A stretch of DNA of 64,000 bases from Micropterix aruncella (GCA_944548615.1 OX155976.1:817954-881953); one strand, 5' to 3'. Shown: positions 10,737 through 22,415, counted from the stretch's first letter. Program-made: numbers and translations. The notes: generated by a model from the letters alone, not told the origin.

Positions 10737-10900
10737 GAAGATGAAGAAGAAGAAGAAAAAAGACGAAGAAGAAACGAAAGAAGAGGAAGACGAAGGAAAC
10801 GAAAAAGACGAAGGAGACGAAGGAGACGAAGGAGACGAAGGAGGCGAAGGAGACAAAGGAAACGAAGGAGACGAAAGATACGAAGGAGACGAAGGAGATG
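10737..10900 (+). repeat. Purine-rich 9-bp minisatellite
   Basis: About 160 bases of almost pure purine on the plus strand, built on GACGAAGGA. The 82-residue Glu/Asp/Gly frame at 10741-10989 is a by-product of the repeat; no start context, splice site or homology supports a gene. Confidence 0.8.
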
Positions 10901-11117
10901 TAATTAACAATTGTAAACCCATTTGGGTAGATTATAGTCGATGTGTTCATGATGTAGTTAAAATAAGCGAATTGGAATACGAATATTGATCAGTACCAGG
11001 ATGGTGCGCATTAAAATAAACATAAGTAATTTATGCTAGGTTTACATACAATTTTTACTATTTTAGTCCAGGGAGGATAAAGGAGGGGATAAGATGTGGG
11101 GGGGGGGGGTATTTGGT

Positions 11118-11333
11118 TATTGGCTGTACGATAGCAAATGTTTCTTCAACAACTTTTTGAAAGTGAGCAACGAAGGTGCATGCCTGACAGAGTATAGGAG
11201 GTGATTCCACAAACGAGTCGAATGGACCATAAAATAATACATGTAAACAGAAGAGCGATGTAACGAAATAGCGAATGCTTAGTGGCCTAACTCCTCGGAA
11301 ACCATTAGCTGTATTGAGTTTTTCGACCACCGT
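11118..11333 (-). pseudogene. LINE reverse transcriptase C-terminus
   Basis: On the minus strand one frame reads VHSTRLWNHLLYSVRHAPSL, then TFKKLLKKHLLSYSQ and a stop. This is the C-terminal signature of many non-LTR polymerases (R-L-W-N-x-L-P, x-x-S-L-x-x-F-K). A stop lies about 25 codons upstream in the same frame, so it is broken. A G-run at 11100-11109 lies just beyond the stop. Confidence 0.6.
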
Positions 11334-11339
11334 TTCTTA

Positions 11340-11774
11340 ATTTAAAAGGGCTTTACATCGTTTTAGATACATAGCCAAAGTGGCCGCCCTTACACAAGCG
11401 CATTCCCTGAAACGCATCTAATACATGCAGGCCGGTGTACACGCACACATAGACATTATACCGGAGCGAGTGAGACGGTTGCATACCGCGGTCTCGCCTC
11501 GCCTCGATGACGTCACGCGTCAACGCTCCGGGGTAGCGCGGCCGACTTTGAAAAATCGATGTTTACTTGTAGTGGTGCGGCCGGACTCGCATGTGCACTT
11601 ATGCACCGCTCGCACGCACACATACGTAATAATCGAAGGCCCACTGCGACATTGACATAGCTGAATAAACGGTCCGACGCTATTCGGACAAAGGAACCAT
11701 TTAGGAACGAATTAGGAAACCATTGTATTCCTTTATAGAGCATATTATATACAGATTATTATTTCCCAACATAT
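11340..11774. other. GC-mixed segment, unassigned
   Basis: 11380-11660 is GC- and CpG-rich (GCGGCCG, GACGTCACGCGTC). No repeat partner was found in the window, so it may be single-copy host sequence. Confidence 0.3.
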
Positions 11775-12319
11775 TGAAATTTGTCAGCATGAACTACGTC
11801 AAAATTCCGCCACCTAAGGTAGTTATAACGACATCGTGCCCTTATGTATCCCATGTAGTGAAGGTAAAAACTTGATGGACAACACTGTCCAGTCAAACTA
11901 CACCAGCAGCCCCTACGATTCCAACGCCTTAACGCGAGATATCGTGAAAGCACCCAGCGGGCCAACCACGCACACTTACTGCCAGAAATGAACGAATTTC
12001 TAGGTCCTCCAATCTGGCCATCGATTAGGAGGTCACTTGCGCGGCTTCTACCTGACGTTATCAGTAATTCGTGTTCGAATTTATTGCGGATCGTGGCACC
12101 TTTACCAGTCAAGATCACGCGGGATCGGGTGACCGACGGATTGTTTTTAAGGATATATGACACCAGGTCAAGAATTAGCCCCGTTACTAAGGAAAGTTCA
12201 GGAAACGCCGGAGTGCGCAGACGTTTGTCCCATGCCGCACGGTGCTCAAACCGCCCAGTTCCGCATGAGGTGTTCCTCCTGATTGGAAATTCCGGTACGC
12301 AGGCCAATCGCTTGCGAAT
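11775..12319 (-). mobile_element. GCR element, highly diverged copy
   Basis: Aligns along its whole length to other GCR copies with many substitutions: CTACxxC at its 3' end, GCCACCTxAGG, AGTTATAACGA, GGACAACACTGTCC, CCAACGCCTTAACGCGAGATA and TCACTTGCGCGGC. It is joined directly to a LINE fragment at about 12320. Frames of 202 and 242 residues cross it but differ between strands and have no likeness, so I do not call them genes. Confidence 0.55.
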
Positions 12320-13096
12320 TTTCAGTGATGCCAACTTAAATACTTTAATCAAGCGAATTGATTCCACGGTGAAAAAGCTGGGTACTTGGTTCCACGTAAA
12401 CCGACTATCCCTTAATGCCTCGAAATCAAATTCAATTCATTTCTCTCTTTGGCCTTCCCGAGATAACATCATTAGCATCCGCTATGGTGAAAATGACCTT
12501 GAAAATGTTGACCATATAAAATTTTTAGGTATCCATTTAGACAGTAAACTCCAATGGTCAACTAATTTGGATGAATTGAGCGGAAAATTAGGTAGTGCCA
12601 CGTTTGCCATTAAAAAAATTAAAATGTTGTGCGGCTTTGAAGCCGCAAAGTCTGTATACTTTGCATATTTCCATTCCTTACTAAGTTGTTTTGGGGAATG
12701 GCGGCAAATTCGGTAAGAATCTTTAGACTTCAAAAAAGAGCGATTCGCAATTTATTTACCATATCATCGCTAACATCTTGCAGGCCGTATTTCGTTGAAT
12801 CTGGTATCATGACAATGTATGCCACTTATATATACCAGGGTGTTGTGTACGCAAGAAAAAATATCAGCACCACTCCAACAAATTCGGATGTTCATTCGCA
12901 CAACACGCGAAACAAACAAGACTTGCGTCCTTGCAAAGTGCGACTAAGTAAGATTAGAAATAGTTTCCTGTATCAGTCCAAATTATTTTATAACAAGATT
13001 CCATTGTGCATCAGGGGTCTTGGAGACGTTCAATTTAAGAGCAAGGTTCAGGATATGCTTATTAACCCTTCAGGCCTCGGCCCCTCAGCCGATTGA
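12320..13096 (+). pseudogene. LINE reverse transcriptase C-terminal half, frameshifted
   Basis: The first frame (to about 12690) reads LGTWFHVNRLSLNASKS, then HIKFLGIHLDSKLQW, the typical region after the YADD motif. At about 12690 the reading shifts by one and continues as LQKRAIRNLF, then KIRNSFLYQSKLFYNKIP and a stop at 13096. Together they form about 255 residues of the thumb and connection region of a jockey/CR1-like polymerase. The YADD catalytic box is absent. The minus-strand LINE at 62450-63190 is a relative (IDSKLQW, LQKRAVRAIY). Confidence 0.75.
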
Positions 13097-13845
13097 CAAG
13101 TTAATGTCCCAATTTTTTTTTGTAAAAATTTGTAAAAAAAAATGAATTATGACACTGTTTCACCAAAACATTAATTACTGCCAAACCACTGTACCCATAA
13201 TTAAAATAAAACATATTAACATAATAAAACATAATAAAATAAAACAAATTAAATTAAAACGGGGCAGTCACTCTGAATCGTGTTGTGGCCGATATCGGCC
13301 AATTGGGGCTCTAGGGGTTAAGAACCCAATGTATTCTGTTAAGGACTTTGAGAGTATTGATTTTCCTAATCTTCCATAATTATTTATATTACAATCTTTT
13401 CTTATTTTTATTTTTTTTTATTTTCTAATTTTGATTATTTACTAAATACAATCATTGATTATCAAAGATGGATTATAATATAAAAAAAATATATTGACCA
13501 TTTCTATTGCGACATTGTTATTGATTTAATTTTATATTTTTTATAATTTTAATTTTACTGTTTTATAACCGACTCTTCGTTTTTATATTTTGACTATCTG
13601 CAGTATTTAAGCAGCTCCAATTATTTTAAAAAGATCCTAAATCTTTATTTTAAATTGAAATATTAATTGTTTTACAATTAAAAAATAATAGTCGATATTT
13701 AAAAAAATTATTATACCACACAAGGTATAATACCAGTTATTCAACTTGACTATACCAAGAGTAGGGATTCCTACCAACTGGCTCATTTGAAAAAATAAAA
13801 TTAAAAATTAAAAAAAATACACGGGGAGTCTGGAGACGGGCGTTT
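13097..13845. other. AT-rich, LINE 3' UTR then unassigned
   Basis: 13097-13270 is A-rich with repeated AATTAAAA-type motifs and is probably the LINE 3' UTR. The rest shows only low-complexity AT sequence. Confidence 0.35.
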
Positions 13846-13849
13846 CCTA

Positions 13850-14105
13850 AGAAGTGGGGTATGTAATCGAAGAATAATTAATTATAAATAAGATATAAAT
13901 GAATTGACTGCGTGAAGTTTGTAACACCCGACGCTTCGGCGATGTTGCAACCGCCGTTGTCCATGGTAGACTTAAGTGCTGCCAGTCATCATCAGCGGGT
14001 AGATGGCAAACTGCTGCTGTTACTTCGTAGATTATAGCAGTGGTAGAGCGACGGGTTCGGCGCGCGGGAATATTGAACATCAGCAGGGGTGACTGTTGAC
14101 TTGGC
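13850..14105 (-). mobile_element. Penelope-like element 3' end fragment
   Basis: Reverse-complement match to the 3' part of the copy ending at 23372: the GCGTGAAGTTTGTAACACCCG block, the ACGCTTCGGCGATGTTGCAACC block, and the GCGCGGGAATATT block. Confidence 0.6.
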
Positions 14106-14229
14106 ATCATCTATCCTGAGAAACCATCCATTAGCCACACAATCCCAATTGATATTGACTGCTATAAAGCGCTAAGGATTCTCGACAAATTCATTCCGAA
14201 TTACTGACAAATAGACAAATATTTACTTA

Positions 14230-14705
14230 ATATTAGGATAGTTAATTAATTAATTCATTTATTTATTTTATTCACCAACAAAAGAGAAAAACAGCGCTCG
14301 GGTTAATAAATAATAATAACAATATTACGGCCAAAATAGTCTCCCGATAATATACAGTTTATGTGCGTGATGTTGTGTAATAATATTTATATACTATGTT
14401 ATATAATCATGTTCTCTCGATTTGTGATTGTGTATGATAGAGTAGGATGTGTGTGTTTATATGTGTGATTGTGATGTGTGTTTAATGGGTGTGTGTAATT
14501 ACATCTACGTGTATGTGTCATAGTTGTCTATATATGAGAGTGTGTGGTTCTGCACAGGTATGTATCTGTTCAAGCTTTTTTGGTCTGTTCTATTACCGCT
14601 CTGACAAACTCGTTTTTGCTCATTGAGAATATGTCTAGTTCCTGAAACGATTCGTCGTAGGCTTCCATAATTCGATGCAGAGTTGAATTTCTTGCTTGAT
14701 TTGCT
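14230..14705 (-). pseudogene. LINE C-terminus with 3' UTR
   Basis: On the minus strand the frame reads RIMEAYDESFQELDIFSMSK, then NEFVRAVIEQTKKA and a stop at about 14572. This resembles the final residues of a jockey/CR1-like polymerase. The 3' UTR runs down to an A/T-rich tail (TTTATTTATTTTATTC on the plus strand) at about 14255. Confidence 0.45.
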
Positions 14706-15950
14706 TGATTAAGTAGCTCTATAGAGCTCTTGTCGATAGCTTAGAACGCAAATGTGTTAAGTGACTTTTTTTACGAAAATGAGTTAAGTACTACATGACA
14801 TCCAATATATTGATCTCCATATTCTGTGTTAATGTGGTAAGCATCTAACAACCAAGCCTTCGAATACTTCTTCGTAAAAACTGTGGTAAGTGCATCAAAC
14901 AAAGTTTTTTGAAATGTTAATGTTGCATAATCATTTACCACTATTGATATCTAATCAAAATTAAATCATTATAAAATGCATATGTGTTATCATCAGTTGA
15001 CACAATATTCTCCAAAGCATGCTTAACACTATAAATGTTTAATGGTTTTATATACTCTTATAACAAATTCTAAAAGTAGACAGATGAGAACAAAATAAAA
15101 TATAAATATTATAATAAAAATTAAAATGTGGTAACTACATACATTATTATATTACCATATAAAAATATGGTAAGTACCACCTCTTGTCGGTTTTTTTTAT
15201 TAATACATAAAATACTAATAAATAAATATAATTATTATAATATAGTGTAAGCCAAATACATATACTATAGGTTAAATATATTAACTGAAATTATTTCTTC
15301 ATTTGTTTCGAGATTATTATACCTAAACTTTCAAAAAGCTTTCCTGTAAAATTTAGAAATTTGCACTTGACACATGTGCGTTCTAAGCCATCGCTGTATG
15401 TTATACCCGAGCTATATAGAGCTCCTGTTATAACACTCTGTATAACATACTGATTCTAACAATACCACATAATTCTAAATCAGTTGAGCGTTCAGAAGTT
15501 TTGGTGGAATAAAGAGACAGAAACATACATAGCTGAACCATGTACACATAACACTCTTTTTGATAGGCTGTCGTGTAATTAAATATGTACTTGTACTTTT
15601 TCTGTGTAAAAAAGAGTAGACAATTAACAATATACTATGGCGTGGGTGCCAGAGCACAAATAAGTGCCAGATGTATTGAATTTTTTTAAATACCTAAATA
15701 TTTTTTTTGAGCTATGACTCTTTTGCTGCTGATGTGTGACCCTAACATTTAACGAGAATGTGCATGCCATGCACATGTTGCTTTCAGGCTTATGCAAGTG
15801 GACTAGTTGGCATTTAATAAATGGGATACGTGCCAGGAAGGTTGATATGCCTATTTACAAGGAAACTTACACCTGAAGGTATAGTCGAGTGCTTGAGCAT
15901 TACTTAACCAAGCATTGTCAAGCACTGGCTAATGATTATATAATGTAATA
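14706..15950. other. AT-rich, unassigned
   Basis: 15475-15600 shares a block (AAGTTTTGGTGGAATAAAGA, then CAGTCGTGTAA-like) with 35515-35600 and a shorter match near 63240, so an unnamed dispersed repeat ends here. A short palindrome around AGCTATATAGAGCT is at about 15410. Nothing else was recognised. Confidence 0.35.
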
Positions 15951-16483
15951 GAGTTGTCAACTACAACGGGCGAACCCGTCACCTCAGGAAGTTTTAACGA
16001 TTGGTCGTCCTATCTCCCGTGAAGTGAACGCAGAAGACTTGGACAAAACAGTCCACCTCTAAGCTCCGCCACATGCCCGCAAGAGGCCAACGCCTTATCC
16101 GCGAGATAACCAGGTATGTTACCCAGCGGGCTTTCACTCACGCCCTTACTTCCAATTGCGACTAGATTACTCCGGTCTCTCCCTTAAGAATCGGTGAAAC
16201 GGTGTTAACCGATTCTATCGCGGACCACGGCGTCCTTTGCCCGGCTCTTCAGCCAGGATCAGGTAGCCGATGGTCGATTCAAGAGCAGTCGCCGTAAGGT
16301 CCGCAACCGCCCCCGCTCTATAGGAAACAGTACTGCTACCAAACATCCCCCGACTGTTAGTCAGAATGCACAGTCGATTGGCATACGCCGCACGGTGCGC
16401 AGACCGTTCAGGAGCGCCAGAAGGTTGACTCCTAGAGAAAACTATCCCTAAGGCCAGAGTCCTGCCCGGGCTCGCACGTGGTA
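15951..16483 (-). mobile_element. GCR element, 5'-truncated copy
   Basis: The 3' end is complete (GTTGTCAACTACAACGGG on the plus strand). The match stops inside the element at about 16483 (CCCGGGCTCGCAC). An internal block between TCTCTC and CCTTAAGAATCGG is missing compared with full copies. No clear target duplication. Confidence 0.7.
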
Positions 16484-17072
16484 AGTTGCAACAAAGCCGA
16501 TATCATAAAAACCTTCTCCATAAAAAAATACATTTTATCACAAGTTGTTTATTAGCTCGCACTGATTCACCCACTTCAAGCATCTCACCAATTAAAAACT
16601 CATCCTGTATATATATTGTTTATTAGAGTCAACCCTGGAGTCTGCCAGTAGCACCGTTTTGAGTCATATTTCAACGGGGACAATAAAAGATATCGCTCTT
16701 CACAGACTAATGGTACTAACAGTTTTTTCGTGTAGCATTTTAATTAAAAATATACGGACTAGTTATAACATGCTCTAGTTTTATAAAGTACTCATTCCAC
16801 GTTGAATTAAGTTTGTTTACTACTGAAGCAAAATTAAAGCCGTAAATAAACAGTTCCGCGTTCTAGCGAAACAATCCGCACGTTCCGTTAAATTGGATAA
16901 CTGCTCACATTTAATATTTCATCAGCGTCGAGTAGCAAGTGACTTGGTTATAATTTAAAGAGGTTTTTAAAAATAAAAAACCTGCGGGCATTTGGAATTC
17001 GTTTGTTTGTTTTAATTATTAGGATATTTTTTTAAGAATTACATTTTATTTCTTTTTGCTGTATTTTGATAA
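16484..17072. other. Unassigned, AT-rich
   Basis: No repeat partner or protein likeness seen in the window. Confidence 0.3.
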
Positions 17073-18330
17073 CCCTTCGGCTACATAACGACCAAATTTG
17101 TTTGCACATCTGAACACCATTGACTACGTAGCGACCAATTTTGGCGGCTTGCTCCCGGAGCGCACAGTAATATTATTTTCTAATTCGAACGCATCCTAAA
17201 ATCCATACCAAATATCTCCTTATTAACATAGATACATAGACGGCCGCTAGAATAATTTCGCGAGTCATTTAGCGAATATTTGTGGTAAAATTTTTCGAGA
17301 AATCATCAAAATTTTTATAGGTTTTTATGAGCTAATATCTAAATATTTTTATATATAAATAAGCAAAACAAAATATTACCTTTGATAGAAAATCTAATAA
17401 AGATCACGATAGTATTTACAATTTCTAAATAGGTTTCCGTATTTTTCAGTAAAACAAGTAAAAGTTAGAAATGCCGAGTTTTTAAGCTATTGCATAGCTT
17501 TTATCGCGGGCCTAGGCCAGCGCGGCGACCGAATGAAGAAATTTCTTAACGAAAATTTATGATTTTAAACTGATAATTACGTCTAAACGAGTACTGCTTA
17601 CGAATCGAAAAAAATATATGTTAAACAAGAACATATTCCTAATATTCTTAGCTTTGAATATTTTAGATTTTGTTTATATTACATAGTGTAATTAATTTGT
17701 GAAATTAGGTCTAACCGAACACAAAAACGACTACTACGCAAATACTATCTGGCGTATTAATATGATACCTGCACCATTTTAAAGATAATTTAATTATCTA
17801 TCTTTTTATCTACGATTTTTTTCGAATAATCCGTTTTTTTTTTGCTTAATCGAATAAAAAATTCGTGCGCGGTGCTCTATCGGAAGACGTTTAAATTATT
17901 CCGAATCATTTGCTTCCGCAGCCGCAAATGATTCGGAATAATTTCAACGTTTTCCGATAGAGCGCAGTTATCTGATATCAGAAAAAATAAAATAAGTAAA
18001 ATAAATAAATAATTATAATTGCATAAGTTGTTAAAAATGCTATGCAATAGATGGCAATAGCTTTACCGCGGCAGTCCCCGAGTGCCACACGTATTTTTTT
18101 TTCACTTTTTCGATTTTGTCATATTTATTCATAATTATCCAATTGTTTTACAAAATGAGATTTCAATATTCTATATACGTAATTTCAATGTTATCATTGT
18201 ACATTTATTCTTTTTATAATTGCTATAGTAGTTCCATAGTTATAGTACTTTTTGACGAGCGCGGCGATATTGCAAGAAATTCCAATAAATTGCCGCGGTC
18301 TGCCATGAACTTATACCGCTAATCGAAGGG
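17073..18330 (+). mobile_element. piggyBac-like MITE, split by a palindromic element
   Basis: Left part 17073-17484 begins CCCTTCGGCTACATAACG. Right part 18096-18330 ends CGAAGGG followed by TTAA. The two halves are contiguous in the copy at 60258-60946, so 17485-18095 is a later insertion. No transposase frame. Confidence 0.7.
17485..18095. mobile_element. Palindromic element with internal hairpin, asymmetric copy
   Basis: Begins AAGCTATTGCATAGCTTTTA inside a T-run of the host MITE. It carries a 95-bp near-perfect hairpin at about 17872-17966 whose arms are GCTCTATCGGAAGACGTT and its complement. It ends with CCGCGGCAGTCCCCGAGTGC. The same modules make up 48902-49869, where the outer arms are complete and inverted. 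No coding sequence. Confidence 0.65.
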
Positions 18331-18599
18331 TTAATAGCCTACTGAATCGTCATTTTACTTTCTCTTGAGGCTTCGCCAAACAGAACGCGTACCTAGCGCC
18401 GTGTTAAGCTTTACTAGCGTCGCTTTTTAACGTCGCGTACTTTGGATGTCACGCTAAAATCGACTTGATATTGACACACACTCCGCAGGATTGAAATCTA
18501 GGAATAGTCACGGCGTAAAGAAAAACCTAACTAAGTCACTTTTGACTATGGGTCGACATGAAACGGAGACATTAATAACATATATATTAAAATAGTGCA

Positions 18600-18935
18600 C
18601 GATTTGTGAGATATATGTATATATATATATAGTATTATTTTATATTTATCTATAAAGTATATATTTATTTATATATGTATGTATATATTTATATGTATGT
18701 ACCTAAATTTAATATTATTACGCTTTCTTATTCTATTTTTAACTTCTCAAATGTACCATATTAATATACAAAGATGTATTACAGCTAGTTACGTAAACCA
18801 CTATACTTTTTTTTTATATTAAGCCTACCTTAGTACAGGCGAGGCCTAGTTAGGATGGCTTTGAATTTTTAAAATTAATGTAATATTATTGATAAATAAA
18901 GAATTTTGAATTTGAATTTGAATTTGAATTTGAAA
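18600..18935 (+). repeat. LINE 3' UTR with TTTGAA tandem tail
   Basis: AT-rich sequence with a GGCGAGGCCTAGTTAGG block, then GATAAATAAAGAATTTTGAA and four further TTTGAA-type units up to 18934. The short tandem tail is typical of LINE 3' ends. Confidence 0.55.
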
Positions 18936-19001
18936 GGTACTATGTTACCAGAGCGTACTGCTGATTGATAACAGTCTTTGGAAAGTTTCTTTGTTGTTGT
19001 G

Positions 19002-19187
19002 ATGTCAAGTGATTCAAGTGATTCAGATGTGGAAGAATTATTAATTTTATTCGCTTTATTACGATCGCAGATAAAAATAGTATGGATACACGACATTAAT
19101 AAAAGGAGAAAGGAAGTAGGAGAATATCACTGTTTATGTCGGGAGCTTTCATCACATGAAGATCTTTTTTTTAATATTTTATTTTGA
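19002..19187 (+). pseudogene. PIF/Harbinger transposase, N-terminal fragment
   Basis: The frame from ATG 19002 reads MSSDSSDSDVEELLILFALL, then IVWIHDINKRRKEVGEYHCL and SSHEDLFFN before a stop. The W-x-H-x-I-N-x-R-R-x-x-x-G-E-[FY] segment is the hallmark of the N-terminal region of Harbinger (HARBI1-like) transposases. The normal continuation (FR-M-S) and the whole DDE domain are missing. The neighbouring MADF-domain gene supports the assignment, since Harbinger elements commonly encode both proteins. Confidence 0.65.
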
Positions 19188-19417
19188 TTTTATTTCCGTG
19201 TTTTTATAGGAATTATCATTGATATTATATAGGCAGGGGTGTCTCAGAACACATTTTGTTAGTTTCTCAGTCATAATACACGTATTTTCACTCGTACGTC
19301 GCACGCTTTGAATTTGTAAAGAAATACAACCCCGGTGTCAAAAAGTCCTAGCGCAACGTCAGAACGCCATGTACTGCCAGCACCCGCGCTCTGTTTGACA
19401 GTATAAAGGTGCGTACG
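19188..19417. other. Unassigned spacer between Harbinger pieces
   Basis: No motif recognised. It may be part of the element or flanking DNA. Confidence 0.3.
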
Positions 19418-19654
19418 GATAGCGCGTACACTGGTACGCGTAGTCAGTTTACGCGTGTCCGGAACGTCATGTTCATACTTGCAGCTACGCGTACACTCTT
19501 GGGGAACGCGTACCGCGCGAGCTAGGCGCTAGCTCGCAACGCGAGCCGCCGTCAGTCGGTTTTTGGTCGCGCGTCAAAGAGGACGCACACGACCGGGTAC
19601 GCTATATTTGGACGGCAAAATGAATAGACACGCGTGTTCTTCGAGTTTCAATAA

Positions 19655-20057
19655 TGAAATATTATCAGATTGATTCAACTTTATAAACTTCACCGGGTCT
19701 TGTGGGATAGCAAACTAACTGTTTATCGAAATAACGATTTACGCCAAGATGCATGGAAGGCAATTTCAAATGAACTGAAAATTCTAATAGGTGAATTACA
19801 AAAGAAGATAAAAACTTTATTAGCAACTAATAGAAAAGAAAGGAGCAAAATCAAAAAAAGTTTATTAACAGGATCAGGTAATTTTTTAAAATTGTTTATT
19901 TACGCATTGTATACATTGAATCATAAAAAGAAATTGACATATTTATAATAGCCTATATACTTTTATATCTTTTTTTACAGAAGCTAATGATGTATATAAA
20001 TCTAAATGGTTTGCATCTGAATACAATCACGATACAATTTTTTCATCCACCATCTAG
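19655..20057 (+). pseudogene. MADF-domain protein of a Harbinger element, two exons
   Basis: Exon 1 (to 19877) reads LIQLYKLHRVLWDSKLTVY, then RNNDLRQDAWKAISNEL, a clear MADF helix pattern (L-W-D, Y, R-D, A-W). A GTAATT donor at 19878 and a T-rich acceptor ending TTTTACAG at 19980 define a 103-bp intron. Joining them continues the domain as DVYKSKWFASEY, the usual end of MADF, and then a stop at 20055-20057. No ATG is in frame upstream (the preceding stop is at 19655-19657), so the N-terminus is missing. MADF proteins bind DNA and in Harbinger elements assist the transposase. Confidence 0.6.
19878..19980 (+). other. Intron of the MADF gene
   Basis: GT donor after ATCAG and a pyrimidine-rich AG acceptor. 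Removal restores the MADF reading frame in phase. Confidence 0.5.
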
Positions 20058-20431
20058 GTTTCCGTTTGTTTATCTTTTTTTTTATTTAAAATGTGTTGAA
20101 TAATGAGTAATGCCGCAGCAGTGGTGGTGCAAGCAACCGCTAAGTTTGTCGGAGTCATGGCGAATGACTGGGGCTTGCGGAGCGCTCTGGATTGATTGAC
20201 CTCGCGTACAGGTTCGCGGCGGTCCGTACAGTAGCTGTACGCGTATCCAATGTACGCGTGGACAGTGTTTCCCAACTACGCGTAACACAGGAACGCGCTA
20301 TCGTCACAGTACAACACAACTTGGCGCTATAGCGCGGCGTCGCTCTGTAGCGCTCTGACACGCGCTAGGTAGGTGTTCTGTTTGGCGAAACCTTTACTGT
20401 CTATCATTACGTACAGAAAATTCAGTTTTTT

Positions 20432-20560
20432 TATTTTTACTTTTCCGGCAGATGAAAAGTATTGTGAACGAACTTCTGTGTGTCTGTGTGTGTGTGTGTG
20501 TGTGTGTTTATGTTTGTGTGTGAGGGTGTGTGTGTGTGTGTGTGTGTATATGTATTCCTC
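20432..20560 (+). repeat. CTTTCC repeat-family fragment with (TG)n
   Basis: ACTTTTCCGGCAGATGAAAAG and TATTGTGAACGAACTTCTGTG match the start of the family at 59150. The following CTGTGTGTC run has expanded into (TG)n of about 70 bp. Confidence 0.55.
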
Positions 20561-21055
20561 TATTAGTTTTATGTATGTTTTCACACAACTGTATCTAACT
20601 GTTTTTACCAACAAAAAAAAAACAATTATATTTAAAATCAATAACTACGCCTTACATCTGCGTGAATATAAATCACCACGCTACAGCGTCTGTCTAGTCT
20701 AGAGGGTATCCGTGACTGATTAGTATGGGCGTCGCGAAGAGGGGAAAACACGGCGCGAATAGACAAATGTTTGCGGACCAAAATTGATTGGCGGGTAACC
20801 GGGTCGAGATGTGTTTGAACGACGTCAATTTGTGAAATGCCAAACTAAACAGTTTTCCCAAAACTCGGCCGCGACGTAATAAAAACGACCCTAACCGACA
20901 GAGAAGAAATTTACAGAGGAGATGAGATAATAAAATAACCTTCGACACTGTGCTATGTCGTATCTTTATAGTTGAGTATATATTTTTGAAACAAAAATAG
21001 TAACGAGAACAATCATTTAAAGAAATAATAAATATTACTAAATTTTGGCAAAAAA
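20561..21055. other. Unassigned, partly GC-rich at 20690-20900
   Basis: No repeat partner in the window and no protein likeness. It may be single-copy. Confidence 0.3.
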
Positions 21056-22135
21056 ACCGACTCTATTTTTTTATATAAGCGCAGCAGCCATATCATGATA
21101 AAACTTAGAAAGGGCTCTCATAATTAAATACGTATACAAAATTTCGTGTCGGTGCTGTTGACCGTTGAGAAAATACCTCATTGGAAACAAACCCAGGGTG
21201 TAGAATCAGGTCATGCTTACCATTAAAAAATGCATTGTCATCGGAATCGAACGAATATTTAAATTTTCAACTTTATATGACAATATTTGAGGAGTTCTCT
21301 CAATTCCTTATAGATCCCATCACCAGAACAGGATTGTGATCGGAAAATAAGACCAAGCTGAAAGTATATACTTTCAAATAAAAAAAAGAATTTTCCTAAT
21401 CGGTTTAAAAATGACGGAGGTCTGAGGTAACATACATTAAAAAAAAATACAATTAAATTGATAACCTCCTCCTTTTTTTGAAGTCGGTTAAAAATCACGA
21501 CCGCTGTGATATATGGACTGTGCTGTTGACCGTTGAGAATAACCTCGTTGGAAGCCAATCCTGGGTGCCGCAGTCCTGTCTTGGTGAAAGTTAGAACGGG
21601 CTGTCGTAATTATTCAATTAATTACGACAGCCCGTTCTACAGCCCGACAAATTTTGAATCTGTATTCACATATACAAAATGTCGCGTTTGTGGTTTTGAC
21701 TGTTGAGGAGTCCCTTCTTCGGGAACCAACCATGGGTGCAGAAGCTATGTCATGGTGGAAATTAGAACGTATACTAAATTTTCTACTCTGTGCTGTTGAT
21801 CGTTAAGGAGTCCCCTCGTCGAGAGCCAAACCTGACTGTATAATCATGTCAGGCTTACCATAAAAAATGCATTGTCATCGAAACAGAACCAACATGTAAA
21901 TTTTCAACTTCACATGATAATATTTGAGGAGTTCCTTCAATTCCTTATAGATCCTATTAACAAAACAGGATTATGATCGACAAATGAGACCTAGCTGGAA
22001 TTATATCCTTTCAAATAAAAAAAAAATTTACTAATCGGTTGATACATGACGGAGGTCTGAGGTAACAAACGTTAGAAAAAATCCAATTGATAACCTCCTC
22101 CTTTTTTTAAAGTCGGTTAAAAATCACGACCGTTC
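21056..22135 (-). repeat. 119-bp minisatellite family, two successive composite units
   Basis: Array units with CTGTTGACCGTTGAG, then the module with TTTGAGGAGTTC and GAAGTCGGTTAAAAATCACG, occur at 21060-21500 and again at 21510-22135. A short perfect inverted repeat (GGGCTGTCGTAATTA against TAATTACGACAGCCC) sits at 21598-21640, marking an inversion of array units. Confidence 0.7.
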
Positions 22136-22204
22136 TGACATGTGTAATGGGAATAGCAGCAAATTCGATGACAATTCTTATCATTCAGAAGAGGGTTGTA
22201 TGCA

Positions 22205-22345
22205 GTCTGGCAGTTCAATGTGATTTTGGCCCAACGAGGCATCTGAGTACCAAATTTTTAATCTATGAGTCCAATATGTCTAAATCGAGATGGCCCACCA
22301 ACTAAAGCGATGGACCACTAATAACTGCGTCTACACGTGAGTTTC
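22205..22345 (-). repeat. CTTTCC repeat-family fragment
   Basis: TGATTTTGGCCCAACGAGGC and the following block match 10318-10400. Confidence 0.4.
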
Positions 22346-22415
22346 ATAGCAAAATCCTTACTGCCAAATCGTAGTACGGCATTGAGCAATCTATTAATTT
22401 GGTTATTTATTTATT

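Larger units (their letters stand above)
19418..20302 (+). mobile_element. Harbinger-like element carrying a MADF gene
   Basis: Imperfect inverted ends: GATAGCGCGTACACTGGTAC at 19418 and, on the other strand from 20302, GATAGCGCGTTCCTGTGTTA, both continuing into ACGCGTAGT. Both subterminal regions are rich in ACGCGT repeats. The MADF gene lies between them. The outermost termini and a 3-bp duplication could not be fixed. Confidence 0.45.

Noticed and set aside
10741..10989. 82-residue acidic frame
   Set aside because: Produced by a purine-rich minisatellite; no start context, homology or splice signals.
11759..12367. 202-residue minus-strand frame and the first half of the 242-residue plus-strand frame
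   Set aside because: Chance openness of a diverged GCR copy. Only the part after about 12320 on the plus strand is LINE coding sequence.
20327..20702. Cys/Val- and Thr/His-rich frames on opposite strands
   Set aside because: Both are translations of a (TG)n run.
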